Assembly (NCBI GenBank): GCA_027533385.1
Contig: JAPZUE010000069.1
Span: forward strand, 1 to 34,034
Origin: Rhizobium sp.
GTDB lineage: Bacteria > Pseudomonadota > Alphaproteobacteria > Rhizobiales > Rhizobiaceae
Direction of reading: 5' to 3'
Length of the DNA stretch: 34,034 nucleotides
The position numbers and the translations under genes are program-made. Shown piece after piece: positions 21,924 to 30,436 of this stretch; positions within the stretch are counted from its first letter, which is position 1, and every line of letters starts with the position of its first letter. The notes below the pieces were generated by a model that had not been told where the DNA came from, searched no databases, and saw only the letters and a list, made by a program, of their open reading frames with translations.

Positions 21924-21927
<4 letters not shown>
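21277..21927 (-). CDS. adk: adenylate kinase
   Basis: 216 residues. It interconverts ATP + AMP and 2 ADP in the cytosol. The P-loop is GPPGAGKGTQA (7-17), the AMP-binding segment covers about 30-60, and DGFPRT is at about 84-89. The lid (about 125-163) is the long form with four cysteines (CANC and CDKC), which in other long-lid enzymes bind structural zinc. That differs from the E. coli enzyme, which has no zinc. The start overlaps the secY stop by 4 bp (ATGA), so it is translated from the secY message, the usual arrangement in Rhizobiales. Confidence 0.98.
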
Positions 21928-23264
<1,337 letters not shown>

Positions 23265-23455
23265 AGAATTCTCCGCAAACCTAGACCGGTGACGACAAAC
23301 CGTCAGACCGGGAGGCTATTCGTTCAAACTGTTTTCAGAAAACAGGGCGCGGGAGAAGTTGCGAAACCGCATGCCTCACACCCTTGTTTTCCAGATGACC
23401 CGGAAGACGAAACGACGTCCATTCCGTCCTGGGATCGTGAGGCTCACATATGGGA

Positions 23456-23490
23456 GCAAAATCGCCCGGTGTGAAGCACCCCGGGCGATT
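23456..23490 (-). terminator. terminator-like hairpin between rplO and secY
   Basis: AATCGCCCGG (23460-23469) and CCGGGCGATT (23481-23490) form a perfect 10-bp stem; on the minus strand four T follow within the stem end and beyond. It begins 10 bp after the rplO stop and sits in a 235-bp gap inside what is otherwise a single operon. It may be a partial terminator, with secY-adk also read from a promoter in the rest of the gap. Confidence 0.65.
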
Positions 23491-23499
23491 GTCTGTCAC

Positions 23500-23979
23500 T
23501 TATTCAGCGGCTTCCTTGGCTGCTTCGAGCAGCTTGATGGAACCGCCAGCCTTTTCGATCTTCTCGACGGCGGCCTTGGAGGCGCCGGCAACTTCGATCG
23601 TCAGCTTGGCCTTCAGTTCGCCATCGGAGAGAACGCGAACGCCGTCCTTGGCGCGACGGATCACACCGGCGGCCTTGAGCGAAGCTGCGTCAACCGTTGC
23701 CTTGGCGTCGAGCTTGCCAGCATCGATCGCGGTCTGGATACGGCCGAGCGAAACGGTGACGTATTCCGATGCGAAGATGTTGTTGAAGCCGCGCTTCGGG
23801 AGGCGACGGTAGATGGGCATCTGACCGCCTTCGAAGCCGTTGATGGCAACGCCCGAACGAGCCTTCTGACCCTTCACGCCGCGACCACCGGTCTTGCCCT
23901 TGCCGGAACCGATACCGCGACCTACGCGGATACGCTCCTTGGAGGCGCCTTCGTTGTCTTTGATTTCATTCAGTTTCAT
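23500..23979 (-). CDS. rplO: 50S ribosomal protein L15
   Basis: 159 residues. A late-binding large-subunit protein. Seen: MKLNEIKDNEGASKERIRVGRG at the start, the extended glycine/lysine-rich segment GSGKGKTGGRGVKGQKARSG (24-43) that threads into 23S rRNA, GFEGGQMPIYRRLPKRGF (about 48-65), and the compact C-terminal domain from about 75. The ATG at 23977-23979 fits the family; the longer frame runs into rpmD. It lies 16 bp after rpmD. Confidence 0.98.
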   Translation of the reverse strand: MKLNEIKDNEGASKERIRVGRGIGSGKGKTGGRGVKGQKARSGVAINGFEGGQMPIYRRLPKRGFNNIFASEYVTVSLGRIQTAIDAGKLDAKATVDAASLKAAGVIRRAKDGVRVLSDGELKAKLTIEVAGASKAAVEKIEKAGGSIKLLEAAKEAAE

Positions 23980-23995
23980 GATGACTTCCCCCGTC

Positions 23996-24205
23996 TCACT
24001 TCTCGTCGACGACGCGAACGAGATGCTGGACAGCACGGATCATGCCGCGAACCGAAGGAGTGTCCTCCAGGGTGCGGACCCGGTGCATCTTGTTGAGGCC
24101 CAGACCGATGAGCGTCTTGCGCTGCACTTCCGGACGGCGAATGGGCGAACCGATCTGCTCGATCGTGATCGTCTTTGCTTCAGTCTTCTTCGTAGCCTTA
24201 GCCAT
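23996..24205 (-). CDS. rpmD: 50S ribosomal protein L30
   Basis: 69 residues. The conserved core TITIEQIGSPIRRPEVQRKTLIGLGLNKMHR (about 12-42) is followed by EDTPSVRGMIRAVQHLVRVV. A short lysine-rich N-terminus (MAKATKKTEAK) extends it slightly beyond E. coli L30, which is usual in alphaproteobacteria. It lies 14 bp after rpsE. Confidence 0.97.
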   Translation of the reverse strand: MAKATKKTEAKTITIEQIGSPIRRPEVQRKTLIGLGLNKMHRVRTLEDTPSVRGMIRAVQHLVRVVDEK

Positions 24206-24219
24206 GGATCCGACTCCTC

Positions 24220-24789
24220 TTATTCTTCAGCTGCGTTGCCAGAGGCAGCGCGGCGAGCCTGGAGGGTAGCGTACTTCAGGCCACGCTGAGCAGCGATGTC
24301 CTTCGGGTGTACCTGGTGCTTCAGGGCGTCGAAGGTGGCGCGAACCATGTTGTAGGGGTTCGACGAACCGGTCGACTTGGCGACGACGTCGTGCATGCCG
24401 AGCGTTTCGAAAACGGCGCGCATCGGGCCACCGGCGATGATACCGGTACCGGCCTTGGCGGAGCGAAGGAGAACCTTGCCGGCGCCGTGACGGCCGTTCA
24501 CGTCGTGATGCAGGGTGCGGCCATCACGCAGCGGAACGAAAATCATGTCGCGCTTGGCGGCTTCGGTAGCCTTGCGGATGGCTTCCGGCACTTCACGTGC
24601 CTTGCCATGGCCGAAGCCTACGCGGCCCTTCTGGTCGCCGACGACGACGAGGGCTGCAAAGCCGAAACGACGGCCGCCCTTGACGACCTTGGCGACGCGG
24701 TTGATCGCGACAAGCTTGTCGACGAACTCGCTATCGCGCTCTTCACGGTTCTGGCGATCTTCGCGCGAACCACGCTTTTCTTGTGCCAT
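24220..24789 (-). CDS. rpsE: 30S ribosomal protein S5
   Basis: 189 residues. S5 is involved in decoding accuracy and mRNA unwinding at the entry site. A charged N-terminus (AQEKRGSREDRQNREERDSEF) precedes the dsRNA-binding-like domain with VAINRVAKVVKGGRRFGFAALVVVGDQKGRVGFGHGKAREVPEA (about 29-72) and the C-terminal domain with GTGIIAGGPMRAVFETLGMHDVVAKSTGSSNPYNMVRAT. Both the N-terminal and C-terminal extensions are longer than in E. coli. It lies 143 bp after rplR, an unusually wide gap with two hairpins. Confidence 0.98.
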   Translation of the reverse strand: MAQEKRGSREDRQNREERDSEFVDKLVAINRVAKVVKGGRRFGFAALVVVGDQKGRVGFGHGKAREVPEAIRKATEAAKRDMIFVPLRDGRTLHHDVNGRHGAGKVLLRSAKAGTGIIAGGPMRAVFETLGMHDVVAKSTGSSNPYNMVRATFDALKHQVHPKDIAAQRGLKYATLQARRAASGNAAEE

Positions 24790-24879
24790 TGTCCTTTTCC
24801 TTTTTCTTTTCCGGGTGCAATCGGCAGATTACGCAAAGTTCCTCCCTGCCCTTCCGGTGCAAGGTGGAATCCGGTGTGA

Positions 24880-24923
24880 CCGGCTTAAAGCCGGAAATCC
24901 ACCCGGACGCAAGCCCGGGTGGA
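24880..24923. repeat. twin hairpins in the rplR-rpsE gap
   Basis: Two adjacent inverted repeats: TCCACCCGG / CCGGGTGGA (24898-24906 and 24915-24923), and CCGGCTT / AAGCCGG (24880-24894, one-base centre). On the minus strand the first is followed by only three T, so termination would be weak. They lie 10-53 bp after the rplR stop. Confidence 0.65.
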
Positions 24924-24932
24924 AACTTCTGA

Positions 24933-25295
24933 TTAGAAGGTCAGGCCACCTTCACGAGCCGCTTCGGCGAGAGCCTTGATGCGGCCGTGATAGATGAAGG
25001 CGCCACGGTCGAACACAACTTCCTTGACGCCAGCCTTGGTGGCGCGCTCGGCGACCAGCTTGCCGACGGCAGCTGCTGCTGCGATGTCCGCACCGGTCTT
25101 GAGCGAGCCCTTCAGGCCGCCATCGAGAGTCGAGGCAGCCGCGAGGGTCTTGCCAGCGACGTCGTCGATGATCTGAGCGTAGATGTTCTTCGACGAGCGA
25201 TGTACCGACAGACGCGGACGGCCATTGGCCACCGCCTTGATCTGACGCCGTACGCGGTTGGCACGACGAACAAGTGCTTCTTTTCTGCTTGCCAT
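24933..25295 (-). CDS. rplR: 50S ribosomal protein L18
   Basis: 120 residues. L18 binds 5S rRNA with L5 in the central protuberance. Seen: MASRKEALVRRANRVRRQIKAVANGRPRLSVHRSSKNIYAQIIDD (1-45), the TLAAASTLD segment, and the end KEVVFDRGAFIYHGRIKALAEAAREGGLTF. Length equals the usual bacterial form. It starts 12 bp after the rplF stop. Confidence 0.98.
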   Translation of the reverse strand: MASRKEALVRRANRVRRQIKAVANGRPRLSVHRSSKNIYAQIIDDVAGKTLAAASTLDGGLKGSLKTGADIAAAAAVGKLVAERATKAGVKEVVFDRGAFIYHGRIKALAEAAREGGLTF

Positions 25296-25307
25296 TTCGC
25301 GCGTTCC

Positions 25308-25841
25308 TTACTTCTTCTTGCCTTCTTTGCGGACGATCCGCTCTTCGGCATACTTGACGCCCTTGCCCTTGTAGGGCTCGGGGCCGCGGTATTCACGGAT
25401 CTCAGCGGCGACCTGGCCAACCTGCTGCTTGTTGATGCCGGTCACGATGATTTCGGTCGGCTTCGGAACAGCAATGGTGATGCCCTGCGGCGGCTCATAG
25501 ACAACGTCGTGGCTGAAGCCGAGGGCCAGCTGCAGGTTCTTGCCCTGGAGCGACGCGCGGTAACCAACGCCGTTGATTTCGAGCTTGCGCTCGTAGCCGT
25601 CCTTAACACCCTTGAAGATGTTCTCGATCATCGTGCGGGACATGCCCCACTTCGAACGAGCGTTCTTGGAGTCGTTGTTCGGCTGAACGACAACAGCGTT
25701 GTCTTCGAGCTTCACGGAGATTTCGTCATTGGCGACGAAGAAAAGTTCACCCTTCGGGCCCTTCGCCGTGACCTTCTGGCCATCGACGGCGGCAGTCACA
25801 CCAGCCGGAACCGGAACGGGCTTCTTACCGATACGAGACAT
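25308..25841 (-). CDS. rplF: 50S ribosomal protein L6
   Basis: 177 residues. It lies near the factor-binding site. Two related domains are visible: the first from MSRIGKKPVPVPAGVTAAVDGQKVTAKGPKGEL, the second from NGVGYRASLQGKNLQLALGFSH (about 90-111). The family end GPEPYKGKGVKYAEERIVRKEGKK is intact. It lies 43 bp after rpsH. Confidence 0.98.
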   Translation of the reverse strand: MSRIGKKPVPVPAGVTAAVDGQKVTAKGPKGELFFVANDEISVKLEDNAVVVQPNNDSKNARSKWGMSRTMIENIFKGVKDGYERKLEINGVGYRASLQGKNLQLALGFSHDVVYEPPQGITIAVPKPTEIIVTGINKQQVGQVAAEIREYRGPEPYKGKGVKYAEERIVRKEGKKK

Positions 25842-25884
25842 AGTTTTTATCCTGTCTGTTCGCTATGGAGATCCCCTGCCCGTC

Positions 25885-26283
25885 TTAGAAGACGGAGCAG
25901 AGTACCTCACCACCAACGTTCTGTTCGCGAGCCTGGTGATCGGCCATCACACCCTTCGGAGTCGAAAGGATGGTGATGCCGAGGCCGTTCGCGACCTGCG
26001 GGATGGACTTAACCGAGACATAAACTCGGCGGCCCGGCTTGGATACGCGGCCGATCTCGCGGATGACCGAAGCACCTTCGTAGTACTTCAGTTCGATCGT
26101 GAGTTCGGACTTGCCATTGCCGTAGTCGACCTGGCTGTAGCCGCGGATGTAACCTTCGGCCTGCAGAACGTCGAGAACGCGGGCACGGAGCTTGGAGGCC
26201 GGGGTGGTGACAGAGCTCTTGCGGCGAGCTGCACCATTCCGGATACGGGTGAGCATATCGCCCAACGGATCAGTCATCGTCAT
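25885..26283 (-). CDS. rpsH: 30S ribosomal protein S8
   Basis: 132 residues. A primary binder of the central 16S domain, and in E. coli the translational repressor of the spc operon acting at the rplE start. Seen: MTDPLGDMLTRIRNGAARRKSSV at the start and the C-terminal STPKGVMADHQAREQNVGGEVLCSVF. AAGGAG lies before the ATG at 26281-26283; the second Met at position 3 is an alternative start. I see no obvious copy of the E. coli S8 target near rplE, but a structure search is needed to judge that. Confidence 0.98.
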   Translation of the reverse strand: MTMTDPLGDMLTRIRNGAARRKSSVTTPASKLRARVLDVLQAEGYIRGYSQVDYGNGKSELTIELKYYEGASVIREIGRVSKPGRRVYVSVKSIPQVANGLGITILSTPKGVMADHQAREQNVGGEVLCSVF

Positions 26284-26295
26284 ATTGCCGTCTCC

Positions 26296-26601
26296 TTACC
26301 AGCTCGACTTTACAACGCCCGGCACCTTGCCGGTGTTGCCAAGCTCGCGAAGCGCGATACGCGACATTCCAAGCTTGCGATAGAATGCACGCGGACGACC
26401 GGTGACTTCGCAACGGTTGCGAATACGGGTCTTGGAGCCATCGCGCGGCAGTTCTGCCAGCTTCAGGGTGGCCTTGAACCGCTCTTCAATCGAAAGAGAC
26501 TGGTTCATGATGATCGCCTTCAGGCCTGCACGCTTGGCAGCCTGGCTGGCGACGGTCTTGCGGCGGCGCTTGTTCTTTTCAACTGCGCTTGTCTTCGCCA
26601 T
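26296..26601 (-). CDS. rpsN: 30S ribosomal protein S14 (zinc-independent form)
   Basis: 101 residues. It is the long C-minus type, with a single cysteine in RNRCEVTGRPRAFYRKLGMSRIALRELGNTGKVPGV rather than the two CxxC pairs of the short zinc form. The N-terminus is very basic (KNKRRRKTVASQAAKRAGLK). It lies 12 bp upstream of rpsH and 33 bp downstream of rplE. A separate zinc-dependent copy may exist elsewhere; none is in this window. Confidence 0.98.
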   Translation of the reverse strand: MAKTSAVEKNKRRRKTVASQAAKRAGLKAIIMNQSLSIEERFKATLKLAELPRDGSKTRIRNRCEVTGRPRAFYRKLGMSRIALRELGNTGKVPGVVKSSW

Positions 26602-26634
26602 ATCGAAGTTCCTCTTCTACGCTCGTCGTTACGG

Positions 26635-27192
26635 TTACTGACGGAACGGGAAGTTGAACTCTTTCAGAAGAGCCCGAGCTTCGTCGTCGTTGGTCGCCGT
26701 CGTGCAAACGATGATGTCCATGCCCCACATCTGATCAACCTTGTCGTAGTTGATCTCCGGGAACACAATGTGCTCCTTGATGCCCATGGCGAAATTGCCA
26801 CGGCCGTCAAAGGACTTCGGGTTCAGGCCGCGGAAGTCGCGAACGCGCGGAAGCGCGATGTTGACCAGGCGGTCCAGGAACTCATACATGCGGGCGCCGC
26901 GCAGGGTGACCTTTGCGCCGATCGGCATGTTTTCGCGGACCTTGAAGCCAGCGATCGAGTTGCGAGCGCGCGTGATGACCGGCTTCTGGCCGGCGATCGC
27001 TGCGAGGTCGGCAGCAGCAACAGTGGGCTTCTTGGAGTCGGCAGTTGCCTCGCCCACGCCCATGTTGATGACGATCTTGTCGAGCTTCGGGATCTGCATC
27101 TCGTTGGCGTAGGAGAACTGCTCCTGCATCGCCTTGCGGATGCGGTTTACGTATTCGGCCTTGAGCCGCGGCTCATACTTTGCCTCAGCCAT
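26635..27192 (-). CDS. rplE: 50S ribosomal protein L5
   Basis: 185 residues. It binds 5S rRNA and contacts S13 and the P-site tRNA. Seen: EPRLKAEYVNRIRKAMQEQFSYANEMQIPKLDKIVINMGVGEA (about 6-48), GQKPVITRARNSIAGFKVRE (about 68-87), and the closing MGIKEHIVFPEINYDKVDQMWGMDIIVCTTA. The first 8 bp overlap the end of rplX, so the two are translationally coupled. Confidence 0.98.
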   Translation of the reverse strand: MAEAKYEPRLKAEYVNRIRKAMQEQFSYANEMQIPKLDKIVINMGVGEATADSKKPTVAAADLAAIAGQKPVITRARNSIAGFKVRENMPIGAKVTLRGARMYEFLDRLVNIALPRVRDFRGLNPKSFDGRGNFAMGIKEHIVFPEINYDKVDQMWGMDIIVCTTATNDDEARALLKEFNFPFRQ

Positions 27193-27493
27193 CGATCACT
27201 TCTCCCGAACGCTTCGCCACACGAACCTTCTTGCCGTCGACGACCTTGAAACCGACGCGGGTCGGCTTGCCGTCCTTGTCGACGATCGCGATGTTCGACA
27301 GGTGGATGGAGGCTTCCTTGCTGATGATGCCGGCTTCCGCGGTCTGCGTCTGGCGCTGGTGGCGCTTGACAACATTGATGCCGCGAACGACCGCACGGTC
27401 TTCCTTCGGCAGGACCTGGAGGACTTCGCCCGAACGGCCCTTGTCCTTGCCAGCGAGTACGACGACCTTGTCGCCCTTACGAATCTTGTTCAT
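27185..27493 (-). CDS. rplX: 50S ribosomal protein L24
   Basis: 102 residues. An assembly-initiator protein. The N-terminal KOW motif is KIRKGDKVVVLAGKDKGRSGEVLQVLP (3-29), followed by VVRGINVVKRHQRQT, then a beta-rich C-terminal part ending in KVRVAKRSGEVIDG. It overlaps rplE by 8 bp and lies 14 bp after rplN. Confidence 0.98.
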   Translation of the reverse strand: MNKIRKGDKVVVLAGKDKGRSGEVLQVLPKEDRAVVRGINVVKRHQRQTQTAEAGIISKEASIHLSNIAIVDKDGKPTRVGFKVVDGKKVRVAKRSGEVIDG

Positions 27494-27507
27494 CGCTGTC
27501 GCTCCCC

Positions 27508-27876
27508 TTACAGTACTTCCGGAGCCAGCGAGATGATCTTCATGTGGTTCTTGGCGCGAAGTTCGCGCGGAACCGGTCCGAAGATACGGGTGCCGATCGG
27601 CTCTTTCTTGTTGTCGATAAGAACGGCTGCGTTGTTATCGAATCGAATGACGCTGCCGTCGGCGCGACGGATGTCCTTGGCGGTGCGAACGACAACCGCC
27701 TTCATCACATCACCCTTCTTCACGCGGCCGCGCGGGATCGCTTCCTTGATCGAAACGACGATGATGTCGCCAATCGAAGCGTACTTGCGCTTGGAGCCGC
27801 CCAGCACCTTGATGCACATGACACGACGTGCGCCGGAATTATCCGCCACGTCGAGGTTAGTCTGCATCTGAATCAT
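27508..27876 (-). CDS. rplN: 50S ribosomal protein L14
   Basis: 122 residues, exactly the usual length. It sits at the subunit interface. Seen: MIQMQTNLDVADNSGARRVMCIKVLGGS (1-28), the DIIVVSIKEAIPRGRVKKGDVMKAVVVRT segment (38-66), and RIFGPVPRELRAKNHMKIISLAPEVL at the end. It would be the first gene of the spc operon, since a 229-bp gap with a terminator-like hairpin precedes it. The ribosome-binding site is weak (AAGGCG). Confidence 0.98.
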   Translation of the reverse strand: MIQMQTNLDVADNSGARRVMCIKVLGGSKRKYASIGDIIVVSIKEAIPRGRVKKGDVMKAVVVRTAKDIRRADGSVIRFDNNAAVLIDNKKEPIGTRIFGPVPRELRAKNHMKIISLAPEVL

Positions 27877-28105
27877 GTCAGGTCGCCTTCTTGTTGTAAC
27901 CCGAACGGTTGGGCCGAGGCCCCCTATCCGGGCTTATGATAAATTTCTGGTGTGCGCGGGAAGACAAATACAGGGTGGTTTCCCATATGGGACCTTCCGT
28001 GCGCTCAAAGCAAAAGAACGCCCGATTCCGAGCGTTCTCAGCCAGTGGCCTGCTTCATACAGATTTCTGCGCAAGGTGCAACCCCTTGCGCAGGAAGTCC
28101 GTAAA
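27877..28105 (-). promoter_or_regulatory. rpsQ-rplN gap (S10/spc operon boundary)
   Basis: The minus strand first shows a strong hairpin CTGCGCAAGG / CCTTGCGCAG (28067-28093), then a terminator-like hairpin (28011-28038). Further on, around 27930-27960, TTGTCT lies 18 bases before TTTATC, a weak promoter candidate for rplN. The gap coincides with the S10/spc boundary in E. coli. Confidence 0.45.
28011..28038 (-). terminator. putative terminator of the S10 operon
   Basis: AGAACGC (28015-28021) and GCGTTCT (28032-28038) form a 7-bp stem. On the minus strand the stem ends in a T-rich run (TTTTG, then CTTTG). It lies about 70 bp after the rpsQ stop. The stem is modest, so read-through into rplN is likely. 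Confidence 0.5.
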
Positions 28106-28342
28106 TTAAGCCTGGGCGGCGATAACCGTCCAACGCTTGTCCTTGGAGATCGGTGCACATTCCTGGATGGAAACGACGTCACCGGTCTTGTACTGGTTGG
28201 TTTCGTCATGTGCCTTGTACTTCTTGGACCGGCGAACGGTCTTCTGAAGCAGCGGGTGGGCGAATCGACGCTCAACGCGAACAACGACAGTCTTGTCGTT
28301 CTTGTCGCTGACAACTACGCCCTGCAGAATGCGTTTCGGCAT
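28106..28342 (-). CDS. rpsQ: 30S ribosomal protein S17
   Basis: 78 residues. A primary binder of the 5' domain of 16S rRNA. Seen: MPKRILQGVVVSDKNDKTVVVRVERRFAHPLLQKTVRRSKKYKAHDE, with the OB-fold strands, then VVSIQECAPISKDKRWTVI. Short and typical in length. It lies 12 bp after rpmC and is the last gene before the 229-bp boundary gap. Confidence 0.98.
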   Translation of the reverse strand: MPKRILQGVVVSDKNDKTVVVRVERRFAHPLLQKTVRRSKKYKAHDETNQYKTGDVVSIQECAPISKDKRWTVIAAQA

Positions 28343-28354
28343 ATTTCTCGGTCC

Positions 28355-28555
28355 TTAGGCCTTGGCTTCTGCCGCCTTCTGGCGGGCAATGGTTTTCACG
28401 CGTGCGATGTCACGACGGACTTCCTGGATACGGGAAGACTTCTCGAGCTGGCCGGTGGCCTTCTGGAAGCGCAGATTGAACTGCTCCTTCTTCAGCTTCG
28501 CAAGCTCGTCGTTCAGCTGGTCGGCGCTCATGGCGCGTACGTCTGCGGCTTTCAT
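28355..28555 (-). CDS. rpmC: 50S ribosomal protein L29
   Basis: 66 residues of two helices. It lies at the peptide exit tunnel where trigger factor and SRP dock. The signature is KLKKEQFNLRFQKATGQLEKSSRIQEVRRDIARVKTIARQK (about 21-61). The ATG at 28553-28555 starts MKAADVRAM; upstream ATGs in frame lie inside rplP and are not used. It lies 11 bp after rplP. Confidence 0.97.
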   Translation of the reverse strand: MKAADVRAMSADQLNDELAKLKKEQFNLRFQKATGQLEKSSRIQEVRRDIARVKTIARQKAAEAKA

Positions 28556-28566
28556 CGACTTGATCC

Positions 28567-28980
28567 TCACTCTGCAATGCGCTGTACGAAGCGCGTCGTG
28601 ACAGAGAGCTTGGCGGAACCGAGGCGAAGTGCCTCGCGCGCGATCTCTTCCGAAACGCCGTCGATCTCGAACATGATACGGCCGGGCTTGACCTTGCATG
28701 CCCAGTATTCGACCGAACCCTTACCCTTACCCATACGAACTTCGGTCGGCTTGGCCGTGACCGGAACGTCAGGGAATACGCGGATCCACACGCGACCAGC
28801 ACGCTTCATGTAGCGGGTGATCGCACGACGGGCTGCTTCAATTTCGCGAGCGTTCACGCGGTTCGGTTCCAGAGCCTTGAGGCCGAATTCACCGAATGCC
28901 AGATCAAAACCGCCCTTGGCGACGCCCTTGATGCGGCCCTTGAACTGCTTGCGGTACTTTGTACGCTTTGGCTGCAACAT
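28567..28980 (-). CDS. rplP: 50S ribosomal protein L16
   Basis: 137 residues. It helps shape the A-site tRNA pocket of the large subunit. Seen: MLQPKRTKYRKQFKGRIKGVAKGG (1-24), the LEPNRVNAREIEAARRAITRYMKRAGRVWIRVFPDVPVTAKPTEVRMGKGKG core (about 36-87), and the end LRLGSAKLSVTTRFVQRIAE. It lies 39 bp after rpsC. Confidence 0.98.
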   Translation of the reverse strand: MLQPKRTKYRKQFKGRIKGVAKGGFDLAFGEFGLKALEPNRVNAREIEAARRAITRYMKRAGRVWIRVFPDVPVTAKPTEVRMGKGKGSVEYWACKVKPGRIMFEIDGVSEEIAREALRLGSAKLSVTTRFVQRIAE

Positions 28981-29019
28981 TTTCTTACTTCTCCGAGCTT
29001 ATCTTTCGCCAGCGTTCAA

Positions 29020-29751
29020 TCAAGCGTTCTCGCGGCGACGGTCGCCACGATCACCGCGTTCACGGCTTGCGGGACCCTGAGCATCACCCTCAAGTGCACG
29101 GCGCTCCGATGCCATCGGATCGTGCTCGAGGATTTCGCCCTTGAAGATCCAGACCTTCACGCCGCAGATGCCGTATGCGGTTTCGGCTTCAGCCGTACCG
29201 TAATCGATGTCTGCACGCAGGGTGTGGAGCGGAACGCGACCTTCGCGGTACCATTCGGTACGAGCGATTTCGGCCCCACCGAGACGGCCGGCGCAGGTGA
29301 TCTTGATGCCTTCGGCACCCAGACGCATGGCCGACTGAACGGCGCGCTTCATGGCGCGACGGAAGGCGATACGACGCTCGAGCTGCTGGGTGATCGACTG
29401 GGCAACGAGCGTTGCGTCGATTTCCGGCTTGCGCACTTCAACGATGTTGAGGTGCGTTTCCGAGTTGGTCATCGACGAGATCTTCTTGCGAAGCTTCTCG
29501 ATGTCTGCACCCTTCTTGCCGATGATCAGACCCGGGCGAGCCGAGTGGATCGTGACGCGGCACTTCTTGTGCGGACGCTCGATGACGACCTTGGCGATGC
29601 CGGCCTGCTTCAGCTCGTCCATCAGATACTTGCGGATCTTCAGGTCTTCGTGGAGCAGCTTGCCGTATTCGGCGTTGTCGGCGAACCAACGGCTATCCCA
29701 GGTGCGGTTAATCCCGAGGCGGAAGCCAATCGGATTGATTTTCTGACCCAT
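29020..29751 (-). CDS. rpsC: 30S ribosomal protein S3
   Basis: 243 residues. It forms the mRNA entry channel with S4 and S5. Seen: MGQKINPIGFRLGINRTWDSRWFAD (1-25), a type II KH domain with GxxG in LIIGKKGADIEKLRKKI (about 75-91), and the C-terminal domain with GRLGGAEIARTEWYREGRVPLHTLRADIDYG (about 157-187). The tail after about 215 is rich in Arg and acidic residues and is variable between species. Its ATG shares one base with the rplV stop (TAATG). Confidence 0.98.
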   Translation of the reverse strand: MGQKINPIGFRLGINRTWDSRWFADNAEYGKLLHEDLKIRKYLMDELKQAGIAKVVIERPHKKCRVTIHSARPGLIIGKKGADIEKLRKKISSMTNSETHLNIVEVRKPEIDATLVAQSITQQLERRIAFRRAMKRAVQSAMRLGAEGIKITCAGRLGGAEIARTEWYREGRVPLHTLRADIDYGTAEAETAYGICGVKVWIFKGEILEHDPMASERRALEGDAQGPASRERGDRGDRRRENA

Positions 29752-30140
29752 TATGCGGCCTCCCCTTTGGCTTCGACTTCGCGCACAACGATGGTGAGGT
29801 GCGAGAACGGCTTTTCGATGCGCGATGCGCGGCCGCGGCCACGAGCGTGGAAACGCTTCATGGTGATCGACTTGCCAACATAGGCCTCTGCGACGATCAG
29901 CTGATCGACGTCGAGATCATGGTTGTTCTCGGCGTTGGCGATCGCGGATTCCAGGGTCTTCTTGACCGTGCCGGCGATGCGCTTGCGGGAGAATTCCAGG
30001 TCAGCGAGAGCGCGCTCGACCTTCTTGCCGCGGATGAGCGCGGCAACCAGGTTGAGCTTCTGGGGGCTGACGCGGATCGTGCGGGCGACTGCCTGCGCTT
30101 CGTTGTCCTTCAGCCGGCGTTCGGCTTTTGCCTTGCCCAT
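29751..30140 (-). CDS. rplV: 50S ribosomal protein L22
   Basis: 129 residues. Its extended hairpin lines the exit tunnel, the site of macrolide-resistance changes. Seen: RTIRVSPQKLNLVAALIRGKKVERALADLEFSRKRIA (about 21-57), SAIANAENNHDLDVDQLIVAEAYVGKSITMKRFHARGRGRASRIEKPFSHLTIVV (about 65-120). No obvious change in the loop (about 85-100). The 3' end overlaps rpsC by one base and the 5' end is 2 bp after rpsS. Confidence 0.98.
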   Translation of the reverse strand: MGKAKAERRLKDNEAQAVARTIRVSPQKLNLVAALIRGKKVERALADLEFSRKRIAGTVKKTLESAIANAENNHDLDVDQLIVAEAYVGKSITMKRFHARGRGRASRIEKPFSHLTIVVREVEAKGEAA

Positions 30141-30142
30141 TG

Positions 30143-30421
30143 TTACTTCCTCTTCGCCTTCTTGTCCGCACCGTGACCGTAGTAGGTCCGGGTGGGAGCG
30201 AATTCACCGAACTTGTGGCCGACCATGTCTTCGTTGACAGAGACGGGCACATGCTTGCTGCCGTTGTAGACGCCGAAGGTGAGACCGACGAACTGCGGCA
30301 GGATGGTGGAGCGACGGCTCCACATCTTGATCACTTCACTGCGGCCGGTCTCGCGAACCTTCTCAGCCTTCTTGAGAAGATAGCCGTCGACGAACGGGCC
30401 TTTCCATACTGAACGAGCCAT
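30143..30421 (-). CDS. rpsS: 30S ribosomal protein S19
   Basis: 92 residues. It lies in the head of the small subunit and binds with S13. Seen: MARSVWKGPFVDGYLLKKAEK (1-21), IKMWSRRSTILPQFVGLTFGVYNGSKHVPVSVNEDMVGHKFGEFAPTRTYYGH (about 31-83) and a basic end (DKKAKRK). It lies 15 bp after rplB. Confidence 0.98.
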   Translation of the reverse strand: MARSVWKGPFVDGYLLKKAEKVRETGRSEVIKMWSRRSTILPQFVGLTFGVYNGSKHVPVSVNEDMVGHKFGEFAPTRTYYGHGADKKAKRK

Positions 30422-30436
30422 TTCTGACTACCTCTC

